Below, in pieces: positions 16,796 to 25,900 of a stretch of 42,860 nucleotides of DNA. A program made the translations under genes and the position numbers. The DNA lies in the IMG/VR virus record IMGVR_UViG_3300007509_000015, positions 1 through 42,860 of that record; one strand, 5' to 3'. This DNA is from a virus. Under the pieces are notes generated by a model. That model was not told where the DNA came from, did not search any database, and saw only the letters and a list, made by a program, of their open reading frames with translations. Each line of letters begins with the position of its first letter. The first letter of the stretch is position 1.

Positions 16796-16918
16796 TTAAA
16801 ATCCACCTCGTCCAGTATTTCTTCCACTACCTCCCGTATTTCTATTCTCATTACGAGAACCTCCTGTATTTCCATTTCTATTACTACCATAATGGTGGTT
16901 CCCCTTCTCCTGTTCCAC
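16796..16918 (-). other. Gly/Asn/Arg-rich coding-like extension in +1 frame of the PKD gene
   Basis: Directly past the PKD protein's TAG, the +1 frame is open to a TAA at 16796-16798. It encodes a low-complexity tail with NTGGS repeats (GNTGGSRNENRNTGGSG) ending GRGGF. Removing one G from the GGGG run at 16901-16904 would fuse it to the PKD frame after SGGTGEG. It may be a homopolymer assembly error, a programmed +1 shift or a small separate ORF (GTG at 16916-16918). Confidence 0.45.
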
Positions 16919-17174
16919 CACTTTGTGATGGTAAAACTATTATAGGTGATGATTTTATATCACTACCATTTTCATTAGTAACGGTTAAAGAAACTGAATA
17001 TGTTCCTGGATTTTCAAAAGTATGTGTTGGGTTTTTATCAGATGATGATCCACCATCTCCAAAATCCCAAAAGTATGTTAGACCATCTCCTAAAGATGTA
17101 TCATTAAATCTAATAGTTAATGGAGCTGTTCCTTGTTGAGAAGATGTTCCTCCACTTTTTCCTGTTATTTCCAT
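16884..17174 (-). CDS. single PKD-domain protein
   Basis: A 96-residue protein whose residues ~16-82 form one PKD (Ig-like) domain. PLTIRFNDTS leads to the hallmark YFWDFGDGGSS, then PTHTFENPGTYSVSLTVTNENGS. PKD domains are surface interaction modules, common on virion decoration proteins. The annotated end (EPPLW then TAG) is abrupt and probably not the true one; see the +1 frame extension downstream. The gene lies among structural genes, with TTTAGGAG before its ATG and a TATAAATA box 17 nt upstream of it. It may decorate the tail or head; not proven. Confidence 0.8.
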   Translation of the reverse strand: MEITGKSGGTSSQQGTAPLTIRFNDTSLGDGLTYFWDFGDGGSSSDKNPTHTFENPGTYSVSLTVTNENGSDIKSSPIIVLPSQSGGTGEGEPPLW

Positions 17175-17190
17175 TATAAAACTCCTAAAT

Positions 17191-17198
17191 TATTTATA
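17191..17198 (-). promoter_or_regulatory. TATAAATA box upstream of the PKD gene
   Basis: An exact minus-strand TATAAATA overlapping the stop codon of the upstream gene and ending 17 nt before the PKD start. The leader would be only about 10 nt, leaving just enough room for the AGGAG. Could be chance in AT-rich sequence. Confidence 0.4.
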
Positions 17199-17727
17199 TT
17201 TCCAACCACGTAAATCCTGCTGTTGGTCGTGAATTATTAGACCTACCATCCGAAACTATAGAAAATATAAAATTTGATGTTGGTTTATTCCACGGAACAT
17301 ACATTTCAAATAAATTATTTTGTTCCAATGTAAATTTATATTCTTCCGTTCCATCATAATTCTCCGTATCTGGTAAAATATCAATAGTATCTCCAACACC
17401 AGTCAATTCAATTTGTTCCTGCAAATTTGATATCATTGAACCATATCCAGTTGGAGGTGGATCAACTACAAACGAATTCATATTCTCTTTTTGATTTAAA
17501 AATCCCTCTGGTACTGGCATATTTTCTATCACTCTTCCCTTCAAATTCGTAGATTGTGTTTCATCCCATAAACCATAATCAACTTCACAATCACCCAACG
17601 CAAATTTAGTGATAATATAAGATAAATCAACCTCACCATCACCAGAAATACAATCTGCCAAAACCTCTCTTCCACGTTTTGTAAAATTTGCTGTTACTGT
17701 TAAAGAAGTTTTATCTAAATATCCCAT
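17194..17727 (-). CDS. virion structural protein, MGYL-family paralogue A
   Basis: A 177-residue member of a four-gene tandem family. Shared N-terminal domain: MGYLDKTS, (F)TKRGREVL, ITKFALGD.EVDYGLWD, then .G..IE..P.PE. The central part is acidic and the C-terminus (FIFSIVSDGRSN.SRPTAGFTWLEI) differs from the longer paralogues. No catalytic residues or membrane segments are visible. A repeated gene of this kind next to tail and baseplate genes is likely a virion component, possibly giving alternative subunits. Confidence 0.7.
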   Translation of the reverse strand: MGYLDKTSLTVTANFTKRGREVLADCISGDGEVDLSYIITKFALGDCEVDYGLWDETQSTNLKGRVIENMPVPEGFLNQKENMNSFVVDPPPTGYGSMISNLQEQIELTGVGDTIDILPDTENYDGTEEYKFTLEQNNLFEMYVPWNKPTSNFIFSIVSDGRSNNSRPTAGFTWLEI

Positions 17728-17736
17728 TATTATTTC

Positions 17737-17991
17737 CTATACCATTACAAATGAAAAATTCGCTACTGGTAATGGTGGACTATATTCTTCAGCAGGTGGA
17801 GTGAAATATACTCTTCCACCGGGTCGTACCACTACATCCATTGTCCAAGTTGCTCCAGTATTCAATCCAGTTACCGTCAATTTGGTAGATTTTGTAGTAG
17901 AAATTTCCTTCGCCTTTAACCTAACCCCACTACCATTTATAATCTTTTCCTTTCCTTCCCCATCTTTTCCAGTTTGTTTTGCACTTAACAT
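17737..17991 (-). CDS. C-terminal half of a split MGYL-family structural protein
   Basis: An 84-residue protein with no counterpart to the family's N-terminal domain. It contains TKLTVTGLNTGATWTMDVVVRPGG, which parallels the C-terminal segment TSIIITG..SGA....V.V of the 234- and 275-residue paralogues. It starts on the stop codon of the preceding gene (TAATG at 17991), which encodes only the N-terminal domain. Together the two genes look like a split form of the two-domain paralogue, translated in coupled fashion. Confidence 0.55.
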   Translation of the reverse strand: MLSAKQTGKDGEGKEKIINGSGVRLKAKEISTTKSTKLTVTGLNTGATWTMDVVVRPGGRVYFTPPAEEYSPPLPVANFSFVMV

Positions 17992-18293
17992 TATTTATCA
18001 CTCTCTTCAATTCTATGTTTAAAAATAAAAGAATTCATAATTTCAGTATTTGTAATTATAGGTTCAAATACTGGCTGATTATCTATTACTTGACCATAAG
18101 GTTTTACAAAATTAGAACCACTCGGTGTAGTGTCCCATAAACCATAATCTATTTCATCATCACCGAGTGCAAACTTCGTAATAATATGTTCTCTATTTTG
18201 ATTTTCACCAAACACTGCAGAACGTAAATAATCTTTCCCCTTTTTAGTTAATACTGCATCTAATACCAATGAAGTCTTATTTATAAATCCCAT
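17991..18293 (-). CDS. N-terminal half of a split MGYL-family structural protein (paralogue B)
   Basis: A 100-residue protein with MGFINKTSLVLDAVLTKKG, ITKFALGDDEIDYGLWDTTPSG and a later GQVIDNQPVFEP, the complete conserved N-terminal domain of the family. It stops where longer paralogues continue into a second domain, and the next gene supplies a matching second domain. It is linked to its neighbours by 1-nt TAATG overlaps on both sides. Confidence 0.7.
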   Translation of the reverse strand: MGFINKTSLVLDAVLTKKGKDYLRSAVFGENQNREHIITKFALGDDEIDYGLWDTTPSGSNFVKPYGQVIDNQPVFEPIITNTEIMNSFIFKHRIEESDK

Positions 18294-18997
18294 TATACAC
18301 CACCAGACGTATTATCCACATAATTAACTTTTACAGGAAAAACATAAATTGCTCCTGACATTTGACCAGTTATAATAATTGATGTTTCTCTTGAAGTACC
18401 AACCGTACCAACTGTTGTTTGTATTTGTGCTACTCTACCTATTACTTTCTTACTTAACCTACCCGATTCTTCATTATAAACTGCACCAACTTCATAATTT
18501 GCAGTTCCATCATCACCTACAACCCCAACATCAACTACATTTTTGTTTAATACTAAAAAACTATACTTCTCATCAGAAAATGTCCCATCCGCACCAACTG
18601 TTGTTGGATTTAAAATATGATCATCAAATGACCAATTCGGTTGATTTGTAGAATTAAATTCAGTTTTTAATGCATTCGTTCCAGTTAATCCAGTAGGAGG
18701 AGTTATATTACTAATATATGGTAACGCAGTAGTTCCTTCTGGAAGAGTAATAAGTTTATATTTCATCGTTACTTCTGGATCCACACAAGGCTCTATCATC
18801 GGAGTACTTTCTAATGCAGCACCAAAATAATCCGTTCCTAACGGATGTGCCGTGTCCCATAATGTATAATCTATTTCATCGTCTGCTAAAGCAAACTTGG
18901 ATATATTAAACTTACCATCACTTTTAGATAGATATTCTCTACCTTTTTTTGTTAATACGGCATTTAATATATAAGAAGTATTATTTATAAATCCCAT
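18293..18997 (-). CDS. virion structural protein, MGYL-family paralogue C
   Basis: A 234-residue protein. The N-terminal domain has MGFINNTSYILNAVLTKKGREYL, ISKFALADDEIDYTLWDTAHPLG, and MKYKL. The C-terminal domain has ETSIIITGQMSGAIYVFPVKV. It is most similar to the 275-residue gene immediately upstream, with the same two-domain order, showing recent tandem duplication. No enzymatic motif; position in the virion is unknown. Confidence 0.75.
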   Translation of the reverse strand: MGFINNTSYILNAVLTKKGREYLSKSDGKFNISKFALADDEIDYTLWDTAHPLGTDYFGAALESTPMIEPCVDPEVTMKYKLITLPEGTTALPYISNITPPTGLTGTNALKTEFNSTNQPNWSFDDHILNPTTVGADGTFSDEKYSFLVLNKNVVDVGVVGDDGTANYEVGAVYNEESGRLSKKVIGRVAQIQTTVGTVGTSRETSIIITGQMSGAIYVFPVKVNYVDNTSGGV

Positions 18998-19017
18998 TTA
19001 TTTTCCTCTATGTAAAT

Positions 19018-19845
19018 TTACTGTACAGTTTGTACTACTCTACGTACCGTAACATCAAATTCTATTACCGCTCCGGATTTCTCCCCTGTAATTATTATTG
19101 AAGTTTTAGCTTGTTGGGCAATTCGTTTTGGATAAATCATTAAAGTATCACCAAATCCTGGTTTTCCTAAAAATCCACCATCTTCAACTGTAACTCCAGA
19201 TATTGTTTGGGAAATATGTTGAACATTATTAACGAAAGGAATCCATAATGAATCCATACTTTCATTGTTAGATTTAAGTACTGAAACTCCCATTGGTGTA
19301 GTAGTATAAGGTGGTGCAAGCAATGCAACACTAGCATCTAACAAAGTAACAGTATAACTCTCATTTTGATAAATAGATTGATCAATTGCACCGTAGTTAG
19401 AATTATCTTTATGTTGAATTCCTATTGGAGTTCCAGGTGCTCCAAACTTTTCTAATGTTGATTCACCAGGAACAACAGACCTATTATTATTGGTTTCTGT
19501 CACTTCCCAAACAATAGCACTGCTTGTTCCAGATAATTGGGTACTTGTGTTATTAGTTCCTACCAACCTTGCCATTGCACGAGTTCCTTCGGATCTCGAT
19601 ACAAGTTTATACTTCATAATTTCAGAAGGGTCATTGAATGGTTCTAATGCTGGAAGATTTTCAATTACTGCTCCATAATAATCTGTACCGTTTGTGTGAG
19701 TAGTATCCCATAAAGCATAATCTACTTCATCATCTCCGAGTGCAAATTTACTCACATTAAAATCTCCACCACTTGACAAAAGTTCTCTACCTTTTTTTGT
19801 CAAAATAGCATCTAATGTTCTTGTTGTATTATTTAAATATCCCAT
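19018..19845 (-). CDS. virion structural protein, MGYL-family paralogue D (longest copy)
   Basis: A 275-residue protein beginning MGYLNNTTRTLDAILTKKGRELL, with VSKFALGDDEVDYALWDTTHTNGTDYYG, then MKYKLVSR, a variable middle of ~120 residues and a C-terminal KTSIIITGEKSGAVIEFDVTV. AGGAG lies just before the ATG, in a 100-nt leader that also holds TTATATTTATAAG. It is the first gene of the four-copy series in transcription order and the fullest, so probably closest to the ancestral form. Confidence 0.75.
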   Translation of the reverse strand: MGYLNNTTRTLDAILTKKGRELLSSGGDFNVSKFALGDDEVDYALWDTTHTNGTDYYGAVIENLPALEPFNDPSEIMKYKLVSRSEGTRAMARLVGTNNTSTQLSGTSSAIVWEVTETNNNRSVVPGESTLEKFGAPGTPIGIQHKDNSNYGAIDQSIYQNESYTVTLLDASVALLAPPYTTTPMGVSVLKSNNESMDSLWIPFVNNVQHISQTISGVTVEDGGFLGKPGFGDTLMIYPKRIAQQAKTSIIITGEKSGAVIEFDVTVRRVVQTVQ

Positions 19846-19946
19846 TTTTCTTTTCTCCTGTTATAAAATAATTTGGATTTTTATAAGATGTAATAAAACT
19901 TGTTATTCTTCTCTTATAAATATAATTTTTTTTAATTTTCATCGAT

Positions 19947-22900
19947 TTATTTAACCGTAAGTGGTGTTGATGGTGAATCTGTCGTTACAAGTTTTGTTGG
20001 ACTTGTTATTGTTATTTCCACTGCCGGTGATTTATCATCATATCTACTTCCATTGTCAGAAACCGTAGTATCATTCGTTTGAATACACCCAAGGTAAAAT
20101 AATCTATCAGTTCCAAGATATTCATCCCATCTGTTATCTAAATCAGATAATACAAGACTTGACGAATAAGGTTTATGTAATGATGCACTTAATGAAGAAG
20201 AATAATGATATTCTGTTTCAGAATTAAAATCAGATGTAACATTAGTTTCTATTCGAGGCATTACCACTTCTTCAAAAATAGATACTTGACTTCCTAATTG
20301 AATTGTGGCATTATAATAATCACTACCATACCAACCACTTTCATCAATATCACCTATTCCATATAATGCAGGTCTTTCTAATATATCCTTTCCTACATAT
20401 GACCCAGTTCCAGATGCAACCTCTGAAAGTGTATAACTTGGCGCATTGTATGATACTAAATCTCCAGAAAATATAACTCCAGATCCAGTTTCTTGTGTTC
20501 TATTGTTTAACTTAAATGGACTATATAAATTTATATTAGAACTTAAATCTTCATATATTGCAGAAGAAGAAATATATGAACCAGTTTCATTTGTATGAAA
20601 ATTCACATCAAATGGATTTGTATAATTCATATTTGTTTCTAATGGAACATACTCTGCAGATTCTGAAATATATGAACCAGTTTCATTAGTTTTTGAAGAT
20701 ACTTTAAACGGATTGCTATAATTTATATTTGCATCATAGTTAGGATACTCTGAACTTTCTGAAATATGTGTCATATTATCAATAAATGTAGTGTAGTGTG
20801 CAGGTTCAAGTATAGGTTTTTTACCTATAATAATTTTATCTCTTTCCAATACAGTAGGTTCTATCATAATACCAACATTTGTATTTGAACGGGCGGGTAC
20901 TAAATCTTTAATTTGTTTATATAATGAACTATCGTAATATTTTAATAATCTCAAATAATCCCAGAAGTTATTTGGTCCACTATATTTTTGCCAATATAGA
21001 TTTCGAGCCTCTACAAGACCTGTATATTGTTCTTTATATTGGTCACGGGGATCACCTATGTACTGGTCAAAATCAAGGTCTGGCATAGACAATATAATAT
21101 CTTCATCAATGGGTGCGGAAGGTGAAAAGTATATTCCAAGTTTATTGGAATCTATTGGAGCATTATCATAAGCAGGTGTTGTAATACTTTCACCAAATTT
21201 CAATACAGGATTACCAACTTCATCTATTCGAGTATCATCTTCAATTCTAATTTTTGTAGATGACCTACGAGATGGACCAAGATTTGGAACTTTCATCTTT
21301 GTTTCATCCACTACTGATGAAAAATGGTCTCCAAGTCCACTTGTATAATTATATGGTGATGCTGATGAAGTAAATGATTGGTCTGCACTTACATCTTGAA
21401 ACCATTGATTTGTACTAACACTTAAATCTTTATCATCATCAAACGAATAACGAGTAATTAAATCTGTCCAAGATGCAGATGAATGATTACCATTAAACGA
21501 TATTGGAGCCGCTACGTGATTATCAAATGCAGATTCGAGTAATGGTGCAGTCCAATTTCTATATTCCATCATAGAACCACTTAACGATTCTCCAAAATCT
21601 GCACTTTCTGGTCCACCTATTGTTATTGTATTTCCACCACCATTATATGAAGTATTATATGATTGTGAAACTGCCCCCAATGAACCACTCACCACCATAG
21701 TACTTGTGGATTCTAAATATATTTTACTTCTACCAGCATCATATTTTTTTGTATATAGTGTATAAACCACATCTTGACTTGCAGTATCTCCACTTAGATG
21801 AGTTCCAGAGGCGGATGTTCGAGTTAGCATAACAGAATAGAACTCTCCATCATAAACTGGTAGTGCAGATGACGTTAGTTCATTGTACCCAAGGTCACCA
21901 TTCAATTTAAAATTAACATACCCATAGTTATCAGACGATCCATTATCTTTAAGTCCAATAGACCAATCAGTTCCTCGTCTAACTAATACTTGATTTGAAC
22001 CAGTTACAGCCTTAAATCTAAATTCTACGGTATCTGGTCGTCTATTTGTTGCACCATCTCCTTGTGTAACTGCTTGCCAAGTATCATTTTGAACATAAGT
22101 GTTATTTGATGCTCCAAAAAAGTTTAATGCCTTTGTAAATTTTCGTGTTAAGAATGATTCAGCAGATTGACCGGTTAATTTTGGTCCACCATATTCTACT
22201 ACTCGTAATATAGACGATGGAATACCATAACAACTAATCAACCCTTTAATAGCTCGTGATGTTCCTTTTGTTTTTAAAAAATATGGCATATTGTTTATTA
22301 TACGACTCCATATTTCTCTGGATATATCCCTATCTGAAGTTCCACTAAACTGCCATGGATTTTCAGAACCAGTTTGTTCCATTCCTAAAATATATCGTGG
22401 TATGGAAACTAAATCCTTGCCATCATAAACTTCCCAACCAAGTGATTGTGCAACTGGTTTTAATAAATCTCTTGCAAGTCCAGTATCAACACCATCACGT
22501 CTATCATGAACATCAGTCATTGATTTAATAAATGCCCAAATATCATCAAAATAATGTCCAATCATATCTGTAAAATTTAAGAATACATCATTTTCACTAT
22601 CGTCTTGAACAAATGTTGGAAGATTTACTCTCAATCTATTCATATTTTGTTTATCATATGCTGATGCAGATACTAATTGATTATCATACCAATTAACTGC
22701 TACGGATTGAGTTGTTCTGTAATTTACGTATGGGTCAGAATACGTTCCTGTTCCAGATAATTTTGGCCATGCATTGTCATGTTGAATTCCAATAGAACTA
22801 CTTGAATATGATGAACTTTTATTATACATATACTTTTCAAATTTATCAAAAGTATTTATTGTTTCACGACGGTTCTTTTCCCACCAAGCAATTTGAGTTG

Positions 22901-25900
22901 TTGAACCACTAATTGTAGATAGTGCTGGATTATTTAATGATGATCCAGACAACGGAAGATATCCACTTCCACTTAAAGTTCCTGCAAGAGAAGAACTTCG
23001 ATCCGAATACATCTCAATCAAATCTAATTTATATTTAAAATTACGAACTCGTTTTTCTGCAGAACCAAAATGTATAAAATTGTCAAATAAAGAATGATCT
23101 ATGTTAATATCTACACTTAAACTTCCACTTAAAAGTTCATTTTCTAAACTTTCCTTTATAGAATCATCATTTGTAGTTAATGAAGAATAGCCTTTAAATT
23201 CTGTCTTTCCAATACCAATAGGACTATTAACATTTCCAGGTTCTGGAGTACGTAAAACTATATCACTTATTTCTTCTTCTATGAATGGTATAAGAGTACA
23301 AGTTTCTTCTATTGGTGGGATCATTTCCTTTACTACACTACAAAAATCTTGTTCCTTTATTTCAGATGATAATGGTTCATATAATTTATATACTGTAGAA
23401 TGTGGGTACTCTGGATAAGTAACTGTATCTAATTTAAAGTTTGTTATTAGACTGAAATCATTATTTCCAAATTTTATAAGCTTACTTAAATCTTCTTGTG
23501 TATCTCTTGGAAAATTAATAAACCATTTTTCAAATCCAATTGGATTATCATCATTATTAAACTGCATATCATGCAATGAATATGAATCAAAATCATGTCC
23601 TACCTCATTTCCAAGTTCTTCATATGAATTTAATAAAGTAATTGTATTTCCAGATATTCCTGCTATATCACCCCTTAAAGTTCCAAATGTGGGTTCAACT
23701 GAATAAAGTGAAGATGTATAATCAACACTAAAACTTGTAAAATCATTCCAAGGACGAATGTTGGTAGAATTATTAGACACCGAACCATTTGGTGCTAAAT
23801 TTTCATACGTATCTTTTAAAATAATAGTATTTTTATCTACTACCGTTTCAATCTCTGCAATTAAATCTTCTGTTATTGGAGTTCTATCTATTGTAGTTGT
23901 TTCTACAGTTCGTTGAATTTGAACATTCTCTACCCAAAGTATTCCTTCTGGACCATAATGACCATATACATATAATGTTGTTGGTTTTGTTAAATCCCAA
24001 TCTCCTTCAACTGTTGCAGTATAACTTACCCGTTCCCATACATCTGTTTGTGAAATAGGAATATATCTTAAAAATTCTCTTTGTCCTGCAGATAAACTAC
24101 CATCATCTAAAGTTGATGGGTGATCCCCCAACCAACTTCCCCAATATGGACCATCTACACTTTTTCTGTAATGGTGCAGTCCAACCATTGCACCTTTATT
24201 TGAAGTGTCAGATTTTTGATTCCAAGTTATTGTTATGTTATCACCTGGACTTATCCCCTGTGATGCTAATGCATGTGGTAATGTTTGAGATATGCCCAAC
24301 CATCTATGTTCAAGAGTTGAAGGTTGATCATCATTTGTGTTGTGTCCGGTTTTAAATACTCCCTGATAACTTGCATGATTTGAAGCGTCAAATTGTGAAT
24401 TCTTATCAATAAATTTCATTGATGCCCCACCGATCTGACCTTCACCGTTAACCCATTTTGCATGATATCCTAACCAACCACTATGCCATCTTGACCTATC
24501 GTATCGTCTTTCTTCAATTCCACCCCAATTGAAAGAATTAAATCCATCACTCCATCCGGACGGTTTTACTGCATCTGAATATAAAATTGGATCTGGAAAT
24601 TGCCAAATCTTATCAGTAACAGAGAATTCTGGTGACCACTCCCACACCAATGTTTGATCATTAGATGTAGCAGTTGATCCTATCCAATTACAATCTTTTA
24701 ATTTAGAATGTACTTTCTTTTGCCATGTACTCTTATCCCATGTTCCCTTAAATTCCCAATTTAAATTGGATGCGTTAGATGAATTACTTGAAATTTCCCA
24801 CGGACCAGTAGATGTAATTACATCTGGAACATCTGACTGTGATGAATATCCTTCTCTAAAATAATCACTATATTCAACTCCACCATCACCTGTTTTATAA
24901 ACTGATCCGTTGTACCACACTTTACCAATCCATGCTCCTGGACCATTATCGTTGTAAGTTTCCAATCTAAGTTCATCTATATTATCTGGAAGTATCCATT
25001 CTCTTGATTCCATCCAATTATCATGTGAACCTATTTCTGATTGAGTCCCATTTATTACAGAATATAATGTATAAGAATTATCACATTGCAATATAATTTT
25101 ATTTTCAAATTCTGCACTATGCCATGGACTTTTTCTAAAACTTCCTGCTTCCTTTTCAATGTCCATTGCCACTGCATTTTTTATTGAGATATCATCTATG
25201 ACTTTAAGTTCTGTACTTTCGGTAAATGTTTCATCTGTAACAAATGCATCTTTTATTATAATTATACCACTTCCTCTATCTCCACCACTTTCCATAAGAG
25301 AAGTAAATCCATCATCTTCGGAAGATATTTCGGCGTATAATTTATTGTCATCAATGAAGGAAATTAAACCAGTACTTGGAGTTTCTAACTCCTCCTGTCG
25401 TGGTGAATCCATATAAAGACTTGGTGTTCCAGAAACGCTCCCAGGTTCTACTTGAACGTCTGTAATATACCTAATTCCATTCTCTGTAGATTCAGTTTTT
25501 CCTAAAAACCATTTTATAGTACCATCTGAATTTTCTGGGATAGTTATAGTTTTATATTGTCTTTTCCATTCGTTCCCGTCTACAAGCTTTGTTTCTGAAG
25601 TTCCACTTGAAACTTCAACGGAAGATATATTGACTTCTACTCCCCCACTATCTACTTTACCCAAAAATAATGATCTATTTGATGGCCAATCACTATCCCA
25701 ATGTACCCAACAACTTAATATATAAGTTTCATTTGAAATGCCATTAACTATAACTTCATAATTATTATCTGATCCATCAGATACAGTTTTTAGTGTCCAC
25801 GCACTATTTCCAGGATTTGAAAATTTTACTATTGAATGGTTATCTGATACTGAACTCTTTTCAAGAATATCATCTCCATTAAAGAAATGCCCGTTTGATA

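Noticed and set aside
18278-18285. TATAAATA within the start of an MGFIN gene
   Set aside because: The octamer is made by the codons for Phe-Ile-Asn and recurs in the paralogue near 18985 for the same reason, so promoter function is not supported.
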